42,855 nt of DNA from Scenedesmus sp. ARA3 (Eukaryota; Chlorophyta; Chlorophyceae; Sphaeropleales; Scenedesmaceae). The notes under the pieces were generated by a model. It was given only the letters and a program-made list of their open reading frames with translations. It had not been told where the DNA came from and searched no databases. Location of the stretch: assembly GCA_004335835.1 (NCBI GenBank), contig RWJK01000155.1:7474-50328 (forward strand), read 5' to 3'. Shown here in pieces: positions 31,855 to 42,855 of this stretch. Numbering within the stretch: position 1 is the first letter of the stretch; every line of letters starts with the position of its first letter. Made by a program: the position numbers and the translations under genes.

Positions 31855-34800
31855 ACACTCAATCTACGACAGGATTGTCCCTGCACAACAAAAAGCAGAG
31901 AACGTATTTGGTGGAACAGGTCGGCCGAGGTGCAAGTCATCTGTGCAGCACGGTGGGCTCTGATGAACATTCCTATGATGCAGAATCCTGAGCCTGGTTG
32001 CTCGCTGCTTATAAAAGCTTTTTGACGTTTAAATGTGACATCTGTGCCTCTGCTTTGCTGCTGGTCGACTGGTAAGTGTAGTTTCCAACAGGTTGATTGT
32101 ACAGGCCTTGAAGCACGCCAGTTCAGCTGACCGCTGCAGCAGCCATGAAACATAGAACTGTTTCGTCGATCCGCTGCTGTTCACCTGCATTCAGCCATCA
32201 GCAGGGCGTCGTGCCTTCTCTGGGCCGTTTTGACAGCCTGGCTCCACAACGTCTCCCTAGCTATCGTAACACATGAGCCAGTTGCCCCTGATAAATAAAG
32301 CTGTGTTGATTGACTTCAAATGGTGCTGCAGAACAGTAGCTGCCTGGCAGAAAAGTTTGAACGCTAACAAGGAGCTAAACGGTCATCTGTCGAAGTCGCA
32401 TGATAGCAGCAAGAACGCGCAGTAAACAGTCTCAGAAACAGATCGTGGTGTATTGTGTTGTTGCGCTGTCTCGGGGCACAGGCTAAGTGATGTCAAGGGT
32501 CAGCTGCAAAACCCGGCCAGCCAGGACAGCACTCTGAGCGCTTGACAAAGATTGCGTGACACGCTGCTTGCTGACAGCAAATTCCGATAACCATGCGATG
32601 ACTAACGTTGGTTTGTGCGATGACCAAAGGTTGTTTGAGTTTTGTGTAACAGAGTGTGTACCTGCAATGACCACTAGCCACCATCAGCTTGGCTGCATTC
32701 AGTAGTTCACGGACTGCAATCTTTATTTTTGCCCGTTTCTTTGGTAATGGCAGGATTACTACACTAGTACGGTTCTGGCAGCAATCACTGCCATCATGAT
32801 GTAGGGTGGATCAGTGGCTGCTACAGGCAGTGTGACTATCTGTACAGGCCTGTAATGGCAAACCACAAGCCATGGGGAACGAACGGTACGCATAATCAAC
32901 AGTGACAAATGTCGAATATGTGTGGATTTGAACGTCTGTAAATAATGCCGCCGCGTGCCGGTGCACTGAGACGAGCAGATGCGGCTTCGCTGTACTACTG
33001 CTAGAAGGCTAGTAGCCATCCAATGAGCTAGTTGTAATGAGTAACGAGTCATTACGGCTAGCAGCCATCATGGTATGATACAGCTCCAGCACAGCTGGCA
33101 TGAGTGATATGCACCATCATTATGTTATGGTAGAAAGGGCCTCTCCAGCTCCTGTGGCTTGTTGCTCGCGCCTGGTGGTAGTGCCAGCAGACGCTTCTTG
33201 GGTGCCTGACTCAGTGAGCATCCTTGGGGCCGATGGCGTTGATGCTATGGCTTGATGGGCAACATGATGATGATGATGAGCATCCTGTGGCCTGAACTTG
33301 TGTGAGCATGCAACCTTTCTGTGAGCCTCACATGGCCTGCTTTGTCTGGGGATGCAAGGGAAACTCTCCCCATTGACGGGTTGAGCAAGTTTTTACCACT
33401 GGAGCTGAGCTGGCCATACACAATGCACAATGCAGATGCCTTCAAGTTGACATCCTCTGTCAACATCACGATCAAGCGGACCCAATCGCTCATCATCATG
33501 TCACCCATCAAGCCATAGCACACCCATTTGCTGAGGCAGAAGTCACTGCCTCATTGCTGTCAAACACCCTAACTCCCCTTTCAGGCAGAGCCCAGCACCC
33601 GGGCAGTGGACCACCAGCAAAAAATGAACCACGTACCATGTTGTACTTTTCTTGCTGGTGGGGCGGCTTGGTCACTCCTGTTGACCACACTGCCGTGCTA
33701 TCTGGGTAAAGTCCTGTGGGGCTTCTATGTGTGCAATGCGGTAGGGGGTGGAGAGCCAGGGATGAACAAGGTGCAGCACCATGATGGTGCGGCACAAGGC
33801 GTGGCGAGCGGCAATACGCAGCCCCAGCCAGGGCAGGCGGCCTGCACGGCTGCTTACCTGCCAGCCTGGCAGGGTGTGTCACTGCAATGTGCCATGCATG
33901 TGTTTGGAACCTGAGACATACAGCAGCCCCTCTCAACCTGCTTAGTTTGACCAGCTGCTATGTTGCACTGTCACGTGTGCTTCTAACGCCATAATTGGCG
34001 CCATCATGATGGCACCCCCCAATGGGGCTTGCCCTTTCTGTTGCGGGGCCAGTGTTGGGCTCATGAAGCCAATCTAACAAATTTGGCATGTCATGAAGAA
34101 CAAAACCAAACACATGAATCACAGAAGTCCATCACTGCGCGTACAGGCTGACGTCAAGGCCTGTACATCTGCAGACATCATTGCTGACAAAGCTTCCACC
34201 CAGGAGGATACCCTGACTGAGAGAGGGTCGTTGAGCAACTGTGCATGAAGCACCTTGTATAGTTGTAGGCTGAGCAGCATTCTGTACCTATTGGACATCC
34301 GACTGTTGTGCACTTGTAGGGAGTGGTGAAGGCACACAGGGACCTGCATACCGTAGTCGTCGCACAGCAGCCGCAAGACGTACCAACTAAGATGGCATAC
34401 GCTTGTTGAAATCAGTTGTTCGTTTCGTTTTCCAGGTGATCCATTGCATGGCGCCTGGACTTGAGTTGGCTCCTAAACCCCGGCCCGCCATGACAGGGTT
34501 GCAGGGAACATATAGGCCAGCCCCCAACCCCGCCTCGCTACCTTGGCGCTGTGTTCCTGAACACTCGCCCCCGCTGCAACCTCGTTGTTGCGATAGCGGA
34601 CACGCGAACAAAGAGCTGCTTACTATCCCGTGCCCCTGTCTGCTTGTGTCAGGAATCGCTGGTGCTAGACAAGGTGTGTATCAACTCTCAGGCAGTCTTA
34701 TGTAGCACTGTCAGCTAGGGTGGAGCACGGAGCACTCTGTAGCAGGCCCCTGAACAGTCGCCGCAGCTGGGCAGGGCAGGGTGGCACCCTGGCATAGTTC

Positions 34801-35221
34801 TGAGCAGCTTAGCACAATTCGGGTCAGCAACTGCCGTTTTACATGCGCGGCACTGGCATCGCAGCCCCAGGAACCTCACACGGTCTCTTGTCTGCCTGTG
34901 CAGTTTGCTGTTCTGGCCCTCCGGTCCAATTTCCTTCGTCGTAGAAGCTTCAACCTTCAGGTAATGAGCCCTGAACTGCCGGCAGCCGGGTCCCTGGACC
35001 CCTGCATGTGCACAAGTTGCGCTGCGAGCACAGCAGTGTTGCACTAGCAGGCATGTTCGCTGGTGGACCCTATGCATCTGAACCTACTGCTCATGTTTGG
35101 ATATGTTTAGTCTTCGTGCTAGCAGATGTTCCTCATTCGTCTGGTAGCCCGAGTCTCTTGCTGCACGACTGACGGTTGCGCCCTCGCTGATGTCTGTCTA
35201 CGATGGACTGCAGATTTTACA
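31855..35221. other. Long divergent intergenic region between the SAND gene and EF-3
   Basis: The SAND gene leaves to the left and EF-3 to the right, so both promoters lie here. Between about 32200 and 34700 I see no confident gene. Frames at 34119-34376 (minus, with SNRYRMLLSLQLYKVLHAQL) and 34403-34705 (plus) are open but have no family or splice support. The inverted-repeat element at 33244-33519 is listed separately. A short hairpin (CCACCAGCAA / TTGCTGGTGG) sits at 33608-33661. Confidence 0.5.
33244..33519. mobile_element. 276-bp element bounded by about 32-bp inverted repeats (MITE-like)
   Basis: The left arm 33244-33281 starts GCTATGGCTTGATGGG; the right arm 33488-33519 is its reverse complement. 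Over 32 bp the arms differ at two bases, and the left arm has two extra GAT triplets. The size and structure fit a nonautonomous DNA transposon. I see no clear target-site duplication at the edges. The interior is open on the minus strand (VNLKASALCIVYGQLSSS and on), so it may hold a captured gene fragment. A transcribed hairpin is the alternative. Confidence 0.55.
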
Positions 35222-38200
35222 ATGGCTGCAGTTGCAACCTCTATCCCCGCAACCGGCAACAGCGCTAAGCTGGCCGAGCTGTCCAAGCAGCTGAGCGCCG
35301 AGGGTGAGCTGGCACTGTGTAGGAGGCACTCACATTATATTGCTCTGCATTTAAGAGTGCACCACGCAGTCAGCTTTGCTGGGGTTTCCTTGTGTAGTTG
35401 GATTTTAGGGCGCAGGTATCGCAAGCAATTGTGCTGCTGCTGCGGGATGAGGCAATGTTCTGCAACGGGGGTGCTCCAGCAACCCTGACAGTTGTGTCCC
35501 GCCCTACACTGCCTTATCTGCAGGTGACCGTGCTGCAGTGGCCCAGGAGCTTGCTGGCCTGGCAAAGACTGGTGGCGTGCAGGAGCTTGTGGCTGCTGGT
35601 GCCGTCGAGGCCATCTCTGCTGCGCTTGCTGATGGCAAGAACGCCAACGCCCGTGAGGGTGGCCTGCTGGCCCTGGCTGCGCTGTGCGCAGACGTGGGCA
35701 GGTCTGCAGAGCCCTACCTGATGCCCCTGCTGGGCCAGGTGCTGTCTCTGCTGGCTGACAAGCAGGGACCCGTGCGTGCTGCTGCTGCCACCGCCCAGTC
35801 TTCTCTGGAGGGCCTGATGTGCCCTCACGGCGTGGCTGCGGTGCTGCCCACTCTGTTTGAGGGCATGCTGGCCCAGAAGTGGCAGACCAACGAGGGCGCC
35901 TGCAGGATGCTGCAGGCGCTGGCTGAGCGCTGCCCCAGTCAGGCGGGTGGCGAATTTGGCACGTGCTTGTGCTTAAGCGGCTTGTGTCAGCGTCAGCCAC
36001 ACCCCTGCTCGCACGTGTGCTGCACATTGTGAGTCGGCTGGGAGCAGCTGCGCCTGCAACACTCACCTGCAGGCTGTGCATCCCACTCATGCTGCTGCTT
36101 CTTGCTGCCCTCCTGCAGGTGGCTGTGTGCATGCCCGAGATTGTGCCCAAGGTGACTGAGGCGCTCGGCAACGCCCGCCAGGGCGTGAAGGACGCCGCAG
36201 CCGCCGCCATGACTGCCTGCATGCAGTGCGTGAACAACAAGGATCTGGAGCAGTTCATCCCCATGCTCATCGACACCATGCAGAACCCTGTGAAGGTGCC
36301 CGACTGCGTGCACAAGCTGGCAGCCACCACCTTCGTGCAGGTGTGCGCTGGGGCTGGGGCTGGTCTGTGCACACTGCGTGCAGGGCTGTGATGCTGGCGT
36401 GCAGTGTATGGTGCATGGTTGTCACTTGGAAGTAGTGTGGTGCTGTATCGGCGCTGGTTTTCTGTCAGCGCTGGTTTGCTGTCTGAATTGACAGCAAGCG
36501 CTGCTAGCGCGTGGCGGCGTTTTACACATACTCTACACATACTCGCCCTCATAGTACGGAACCATGCACACGGCGCCTGCTTGACTGTGTCCCGTGCGCT
36601 TGTCCCTTCTCTCCTGCCCTGCAGGCTGTGGAGGCCCCGACCCTGTCCATCATGGTGCCGCTGCTGGTGCGCGGCCTGCGCCACGACAACACCACCGCCA
36701 TCAAGCGCAAGGCCAGCGTCATCATTGAGAACATGGCCAAGCTGGTGGACAACCCCCTGGACGCCGTGCCCTTCCTGCCCAATCTGCTGCCAGGCCTGGA
36801 GAAGGTGGCCAACGAGGTGAGGGCTGCTGGTGGCTGCTGCGCTCTTGGCTGGTGCAACCGACAGCTCACGGGCTGCTTGTGTCGGTTTGTCAGGCATTGA
36901 CTGTTGCTTTGTCGCTTGGCTATTCTTGATGCTCACCACCCTGGGGCATGCGGTTGCGTATGGTGTGCTGAATTGTTGTCTGACACCTGCGTGCCGCCGC
37001 TGCTGCTGCTGCTGCTGCTGCTGTGCTTCCTGTGTGGTGCAGGTCGCCGACCCCGAGTGCCGCGCCGTGGCTGCCCGCGCAGCCAAGGAGCTGCTGCGCG
37101 TGGCCAACGAGGGCAAGTCTGTGCCCCCCAAGAAGGCCGACCCAGCCACAGTGGCCGCTGCGCTGAAGGAGCTCATCGCTGCGCGCAACCCCAGCGTGGC
37201 TGGTGATGCTGTGTTTGGCCCCACCATGGCGTACGTCGCTGGCCTGGTGGCGTCCCTGCAGGTGAGCATATGGGTGGTGCTGCTGCAGCCTGGAGTGATG
37301 GTCCTTGCAAAGCACACAGCAGGCGTGATCCTCAGCAGCAGCTTTGGACAGCGGCCAACATCTCTGGTAAAACAGCAGCAGTGCATGTAAAACAGCAGCA
37401 GTGCATTCACTGTCCTCAAATTCTATGTGTAGGCAACTTTGTAATGTGCCTTATGTGCCGGTACATCGCGTCTTTGCTTGTTTGCTTGCAGGACACCAAG
37501 AACTTTGAGTTTGATGAGTGGAACGGCGTGGCTGTCACGCCCTACCTGGCCCGCTTCCTGGGCGAGGAGGACAGCGAGGCGGTCACCCGCGCCTACCTGG
37601 CACGCGCCGTGGAGGAGGCGGAGCGTGAGGCAGCCGCCAACGCACCCGTGCTGGTGAGTGGTGCGGCCAGCGGCTGCTCTTAGGCTGCTGTTTGGTCTGT
37701 TCTAGCCTTGGTACGTGTGGGCTGTTGCTTGTTGTGCCTGCTGCCAGCTGAGGTGTTGCAATGCCAGCAGTCATGTTTGCAGGCTTGAGCTTCTCGTCGC
37801 ACTGGTAGGCGGATTGACTCAACATCTGCTCAGCACTCCTTGCTTGTCGCATATGATCGCTTGACGTTGCATGTCTCATGCTCTGTTTGTTGTGCTCTGG
37901 TCCGCCTTGCAGGAGGAGGGCGAGGAGCTGTGCAACTGCGAGTTCTCGCTCGCCTATGGTGCCAAGATCCTGCTGAACAACGCCACCATGCGCCTCATCC
38001 GCGGCAACCGCTACGGCCTGTGCGGCCCCAACGGCGTGGGCAAGTCCACGCTGATGAGGGCCATCGCCAATGGCCAGGTGGACGGCTTCCCCCCGGCTGA
38101 CGAGCTGCGCACCGTGTATGTAGAGCACGACATCCAGGTGCGTGAGGCACGACATCCTTGTGCATGCACCTTTTTATGGCGTCAGACATGCCTGTTTGCT

Positions 38201-41200
38201 GGCGGCTTTCAAGTGCATCAAATCGTCACTTGACATGAAGGTGTTCTGCAACTTATGTCGCGGTGTATGCTGCCGCTCCTGTGGTGTGTGTGCTCTTACA
38301 TTGCTTGCGAGTTCAATCTGCTCACAATCCTCTGCCCCGTCCTGCCCTGCCGACTTGCTCTGCGCTCTGCCTGCTGCTGCCGCAGGCCTCCATGGCTGAC
38401 CTCAACGTGGTGGACTTTGTGTTTGCTGACCCGCTGCTGCACAGCAGCGGCCTGGACGTGAGCCGCGAGGAGATTGTCACGCAGCTGACCAGCGTGGGCT
38501 TCACCCAGGAGATGCTGGGCATGGTCATCACCGCCCTCTCCGGCGGCTGGAAGATGAAGCTGGCGCTGGCACGCGCCATGCTCATGAAGGTGCGCTGCAG
38601 TGCTGCTGCAGGGCAGCCTGTGTGCTTCAGGGTAGTTCTTGTTCCTCAGAGCAGTGGTGCTGTATCAGCCTGGCCATCATCAGCAGCAGCAGCACAAGAT
38701 CATGCTGGTGCTGCGCGTCTGACCATAACATAGCCATGCTAGCAGGCTTGCAGGCAGGCAGTGCTACCTGCGGCTGCTGCGCTCTGCCTGCCCGAGTCTT
38801 GCCGCTTCTCAACCTGTTGTCACACCTGATGCTGTTGAACACACGCACATTGTCGAAATGTATGTGCTGCTTCGGCCGCTGCTGCTGCTGTGTTGCTCCC
38901 AGGCCGACATCCTGCTGCTGGACGAGCCCACCAACCATCTGGACGTGCTCAACGTGGCCTGGCTGGAGGCGTACCTCATTGGCCTCAAGACCGTCACCTC
39001 CATCATCGTCAGCCACGACTCTGGCTTCCTGGACCGCGTGTGCTCTGACATCATCCACTACGCCAACCGCAAGCTGAAGGTGTACAAGGGCAACCTGTCT
39101 GCCTTTGTGGCTGCCGTGCCCGAGGCGCAGAGCTACTACGCTCTGGACGCCACTGAGCAGGTGCGCTGAGGGCTGGGCGTATGTGGGGCTGTGCTGTGTG
39201 GTTAGATCAGTATATTGCATGCGCTGCATCATTCACCTGCTTTCGTGTTGGGGTCTGCGTAGCTAGTGTGCTAGCTTGGGAGTCAGCAGCAAGGCCTCGG
39301 CCCGCAGCTTTTCTCATCTGGGTCGCTCGTCGCACGCGCACTTATGTGCTCATACGCTGCTGCTGCTGCTGCTCTCAGGTGTGGCGCCTGCCTGAGCCCG
39401 GCTTCCTGGAGGGCGTCAAGTCCAAGGACAAGGCCATCCTCAAGGTGCACAACATGAGCTTCACCTACCCCGGCTCAGCCAAACCCCAGATCAGCGGCGT
39501 CAGCCTGCAGGTGTCGCTCAGCTCCCGCGTGGCCTGTGTGGGCCCCAACGGTGCTGGCAAGTCCACCCTCATCAAGGTGCGGCGCTGCGTCTATAGAAGT
39601 AGGCTTTTGTTGCTTGCCTGCCTGCTGTTTGGTTGTTTTTGGCGATGGTGACAGAACGCTCGCCTGCTGTGTTTGTAATGCATTGCAGCGCTCTCTTTCA
39701 CCCCACACGCTACGTGCTTCTGCTGACTTGGCGCATGTTGCCTGACATGTGCTGCAGGTGCTGACCGGCGAGACTGAGGCCACTGAGGGCACCGTGTGGA
39801 AGCACCCCAACCTGCGCATCGCCTACGTGGCACAGCACGCTTTCCACCACATCGAGCAGCACCTGGACAAGACCCCCAACGAGTACATCCAGGTGTGTGC
39901 CAGCAGCAGTCGCAGCAGCCTCTTGAAGCTGACAGCATGCCATTACAACATAGTTGTGTATTGTTTTGTTGCATCAGCATACTGCACCAGCAGCAACGCA
40001 TGCCGCTTGTGGGCTTTCTGGTTTTATGTGCTGACTGGTGCTGCATCTCTGCTGCTGCTGTCCTGCAGTGGCGCTACGCTGTGGGTGAGGACAGGGAGGC
40101 GCTGGTGAAGGCCACCCGCCAGGACACTGCTGACGACAAGGCAGCCAAGGAGAAGGTGCACCAGATCAAGGTGCGCTGCGCTTGGCTGCTGCTGCTGTGG
40201 CTAGCGGCTTGCAGTAGTGTGCAGGTTGCTACGGGTCTAGGGTACTGCATGCTGATATGTTGGGGGTTTGCTGTCCGCCTGAATTGATTGAAGCATGCGT
40301 GGTGTGCAGCGAAATGGCTGTGCATTCATTACTTCTGCCCTGGATGGCCGCACGCGCCACACCATATGCTGACCCTCTTCACCCTGCTGCTGCTGCTGCT
40401 GCTGCTGCTGCAGGCTGAGGACGGTACGCTGCAGAAGCTCAAGGTGGACAAGCTGCTGGGCCGCCGCAAGCTGAAGAAGGACTATGAGTACGAGGTGCAG
40501 TGGCAGGGCAAGGGCCCCGAGGCGGCCACCTGGCTGACGCGCGACGACCTGGTGGAGATGGGCCTGGAGAAGATGGTCACCGACCTGGACATGAAGGAGG
40601 CGGCGCGCGCGGTGAGGCTTTGAAGCTGGGTGGCATATGTTGGTACGACTACGGGACATTGGGGTGTGCTCACTGGTGGGATGTTGTGCGAGGAAGCTGC
40701 GCGGGGAGGCTTTGAAGCTGAGTGGCGTGGTGGTGGTGGTGTCTGCTGGTCAGGACAGTGGTCTGATGTGGGAGGGCATGTGCGTGCCATTGGTCCAGCG
40801 GCGTAGCCTAGTGCTGAAGACGAAGGCGTGGGTGGCTACATGTGTACTAACACTGTACATCGCGATTTGACAGGAGCTTGCGTGCCCCGCCTTGTGACAG
40901 CTGATCCAGACCAAGGCCAACGTTGAGTAGGACTGGAGCGTGGGGTGTGGGGCCTGTCACTGATCTTGAGCGTTGTTTTCTGATGTGCCTGCAGGGCCTG
41001 ATGCTGCGCCCGCTGACAAAGGCCAACGTGGAGAAGCACCTGGGCGTGCTGGGCCTGGAGGCCGAGTTTGCCACACACGCACATATGCGCGGCCTGTCCG
41101 GCGGCCAGAAGGTGAAGGTGGTGCTTGCTGCCTGCACCTGGAACCAGCCACACATCCTGGTCATGGACGAGCCTACCAACTACCTGGACAGGGACTCGCT

Positions 41201-41795
41201 TGGCGCGCTGGCTGGCGCCATCAAGGAGTTTGGTGGCGGTGAGTGGCTGGCTGGGGCATGGCGACGCATGGTTGTTCTGGGTGGTACAGTAGGTCCCGGA
41301 GAACGCTGCTTTGTATTCTGCAACACTTGCAAAAGCACATCTGGATGGCGTCCCGTCACCATATTGTGCAGGGTGCAATACAACAATTCCCAGTTGAGTT
41401 GTGGGGCTGCTGATCGACATGCTGTATCTGATAGTTCGTTCTTCCCTCCCGCTTATTGGGAGACATCTGTGCATGTACTGATATGTCCGCTGCCGTTGCG
41501 CTCTGCAGGTGTGGTCATCATCTCGCATCACAACGAGTTCACATCTGCGCTGTGCCCCGAGAAGTGGTCTGTGGCCAACGGCCTGGTCACCGTGACTGGC
41601 GCGCCCCAGGTGCTGACCCGTGAGAAGGTTGAGTTCAAGGTGCAGGAGGAGGTGACTGACGCCTTTGGCAACACCATCAAGGTGAAGGGCCCCAAGAAGG
41701 AGCTCAGCCGCAAGGAGAAGAAGGCAAAGGCCAAGGAGAGGGCAGCACGTAAGGCACGCGGCGAGGAGGTGTCTGAGAGCGAGGATGAGCTGTGA
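35222..41795 (+). CDS. Translation elongation factor 3 (ABC-F ATPase), 1048 residues
   Basis: EF-3 uses ATP to release deacylated tRNA from the ribosomal E site. Exons: 35222-35303, 35524-35942, 36119-36340, 36625-36816, 37043-37261, 37492-37653, 37913-38137, 38386-38589, 38903-39160, 39379-39576, 39758-39892, 40069-40170, 40414-40611, 40995-41238 and 41509-41795. All keep frame; 1048 residues against 1044 in yeast. HEAT-type helices fill the first 320 residues. ABC domain 1 has Walker [10 protein letters not shown] (470-478), signature LSGGW (558) and Walker [12 protein letters not shown] (about 579). Domain 2 has GPNGAGKST (716-724), LSGGQ (906) and [10 protein letters not shown] (928). The EF-3-specific chromodomain insert is present at about 825-865 ([20 protein letters not shown]). 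The tail is Lys/Arg rich and ends in ESEDEL. Exon 2 needs a GC donor (CAG|GCGGGT at 35943). An in-frame ATG at 35126 would add 32 residues; I chose 35222 because the extension is unlike EF-3. Confidence 0.96.
37367..37406. repeat. Perfect 20-bp tandem duplication in EF-3 intron 5
   Basis: GTAAAACAGCAGCAGTGCAT is present twice in direct succession with no mismatch, which indicates a recent duplication. Confidence 0.9.
40690..40726 (+). repeat. Degraded copy of the EF-3 exon 13 end in intron 13
   Basis: GAGGCTTTGAAGCTGAGTGG (one mismatch) and the GC-rich bases before it repeat the junction at about 40598-40635, 93 bp downstream of the original. The donor GT itself is not preserved. Here an exon end, not a start, is echoed. 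Confidence 0.65.
40894..40927 (+). repeat. Degraded copy of the EF-3 exon 14 start in intron 13
   Basis: It reads LIQTKANVE followed by TAG and resembles [12 protein letters not shown] of exon 14 at about 41013-41041 (roughly 23 of 28 bases), about 117 bp upstream of it. The match is short; its location next to the exon it resembles is what makes it credible. Confidence 0.5.
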
Positions 41796-42802
41796 GCGGC
41801 GCGCCATGCACTGTGAGCGGTGTTAGTCGCGCTCTGCTGCATTGAATGTGCGCGGCTGTGTTGCTGTGCGCAGCTGCTGCTGTTCTCTGCTGCTGTGTTT
41901 CTTTGCTGTTGCCGCCTGCAGCGGCCACGTGGCGTCATGCATATGCCCTGCATGCATCATGCAGCCTCCTTGTGGCGAGCTACTGTATTTTGCTGTGTCA
42001 AGTTGCTTGGCACATCGCCACCCTGCGTTGAATGTGTGGTGTGGTGTCTGCAGACAGTCGTGCCGTGAGTGTGTGCACTGCATTCGTCATTGCGTGCTGC
42101 TGCAGCCATGCAGGGCTGTTGTCCGGAAGAGAATGTGTGCTGCTGCTGCTACATTAGCATGCAGTGTCAGGGTGCAGCAAGTTACTGACATCCTTGGTGG
42201 CGGCATGGCAACTAAGCACTCGCATAGAGTGATCTCTGATTGCCGTGCTGTCTGCAGCTCTGGTGCTACTGCTATTGTGGCCAGCACCTCCGTGTATGCA
42301 GCTGGTTCATTTGCTGTCTGTCCTGCCGAGCGCATCTTTTTTCTCCTGCAACAGAGTTACTTGATGCAACAATGTGGCCCATGCTTCTTTGGCTACATGC
42401 CTCTTGAAGGTGTCACCTATTTTGGTCTTCACAGCAGTACACGGGTTTCTGCGGTGCCAGATTTTGCAGCGTTCATTTTGAGTGTGTTTGCTATCTGTGA
42501 GTGTGGTGTGCGCGGTGCTTAAACAGCATCGCTGATTGAATTGTTTGGGATCATCTGATGCTACGTGGCAAGGAGGTGGTGTGTCAACACATATGTGCTG
42601 GAGCCGCTAACGTTTAGCGTGTGCTCGCCGCTGTGTATCACCATCCGAAAATGTAATGTCAAGTTGACCATCAATCAAACCAAAGTGTACACACCACAGT
42701 GTACCACGTCAACACGCTGCTGCTGCTCCTGCTTTTTTGCGAGGGAAATGCTTAAATGTCTTTGCTGGAGGTGACAGACTGAGGATGTTACAGACAACAC
42801 AG
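41796..42802. other. EF-3 3' UTR and flank
   Basis: Strongly G/T-rich on the plus strand with many CTG runs, like other 3' flanks in the window. No separate gene is supported; the long plus-strand frame at 41842-42522 follows the composition and has no recognisable domain. Confidence 0.55.
42652..42656 (+). terminator. Likely polyadenylation signal of EF-3 (TGTAA)
   Basis: TGTAA on the plus strand about 857 nt after the stop codon, before the G/T-rich composition ends. It is the best candidate transcript end. Confidence 0.45.
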
Positions 42803-42855
42803 CACCAGGACTACCTCTGACTACAAAGGAGCAGAAGACCGTCAGTGCCGTTGCC
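42803..42855 (+). pseudogene. Partial copy of the terminal exon seen at 19442-19545
   Basis: After an AACACAG acceptor the frame reads PGLPLTTKEQKTVSAVA and runs off the window. It matches the minus-strand exon at 19442-19545 with two amino-acid changes and a four-codon deletion. Whether it belongs to a complete gene to the right cannot be seen. Confidence 0.5.

Noticed and set aside
33244..33519. MicroRNA precursor
   Set aside because: The arms are separated by about 206 bp and begin exactly at element-like ends; a transposon is simpler, though small-RNA data could change this.
35126..35221. N-terminal extension of EF-3 from an upstream in-frame ATG
   Set aside because: The 32 added residues do not resemble any EF-3 N terminus, and the factor is cytosolic; the ATG at 35222 fits the family length.
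35335..37419. 694-residue minus-strand frame
   Set aside because: It lies opposite EF-3 exons and introns, crosses both without respect for splice sites, and has no domain.
41842..42522. 226-residue plus-strand frame after EF-3
   Set aside because: Cys- and Val-rich translation of the G/T-rich 3' flank, no domain, inside the likely 3' UTR.
1..42855. tRNA, rRNA or other structured RNA genes
   Set aside because: I looked for tRNA T-loop boxes and rRNA-like segments; the few GTTCGAA matches lie in exons or have no partner box.

Overview
The window is nuclear DNA from a green alga, probably a chlorophycean. This is inferred from several features together: GC-rich, intron-dense genes with short exons and GTGAGT/GTGCGC donors; CAG/CTG tracts coding for poly-Q and poly-A; TGTAA as the likely polyadenylation signal; and a SAND-domain protein resembling the volvocine RegA/RLS (VARL) family. 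I cannot name the genus. Gene models were built by hand from splice sites and reading-frame continuity. All of them are predictions without RNA evidence.

Layout, left to right. Positions 1-4055 (minus): La-type RNA-binding protein, 3' end cut by the window. 4957-7535 (minus): conserved-looking chloroplast or membrane protein of unknown function. 8104-13260 (minus): SAC1-type phosphoinositide phosphatase, 13 exons. 13300-13536 (minus): 78-residue single-span membrane protein ending 39 nt before the SAC1 start codon, possibly on the same mRNA. 15486-16206 (minus): helical protein with a Gln-rich tail. 16478-17755 (plus): small, probably mitochondrial protein, divergent from the previous gene across 271 bp. 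17756-21907: no confident gene, but it holds a terminal coding exon whose near copy lies at the right edge of the window. 21908-25213 (minus): F-box/LRR protein. 26972-31854 (minus): 1348-residue Gln-rich protein with two SAND domains, each split by an intron at the same place. 31855-35221: long intergenic stretch with a 276-bp element bounded by inverted repeats. 35222-41795 (plus): translation elongation factor 3, 15 exons, complete. Its 3' flank fills the rest of the window.

Most genes are unrelated housekeeping or regulatory genes: RNA chaperoning, PI4P turnover, protein degradation, translation elongation and transcription. They are not an operon or a dedicated pathway. The most unusual structure is inside the introns. 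In La, SAC1 and EF-3, introns carry degraded direct copies of the start, or once the end, of the adjacent exon, some 50-200 bp away and sometimes with a duplicate 3' splice site. This recurs at least five times in three genes. It points to local tandem duplication as a habit of intron growth in this genome, or to decoy splice sites. Other points of interest are the possible SAC1 dicistron, the tandem SAND architecture, the duplicated inverted terminal exon and two probable GC-AG introns.
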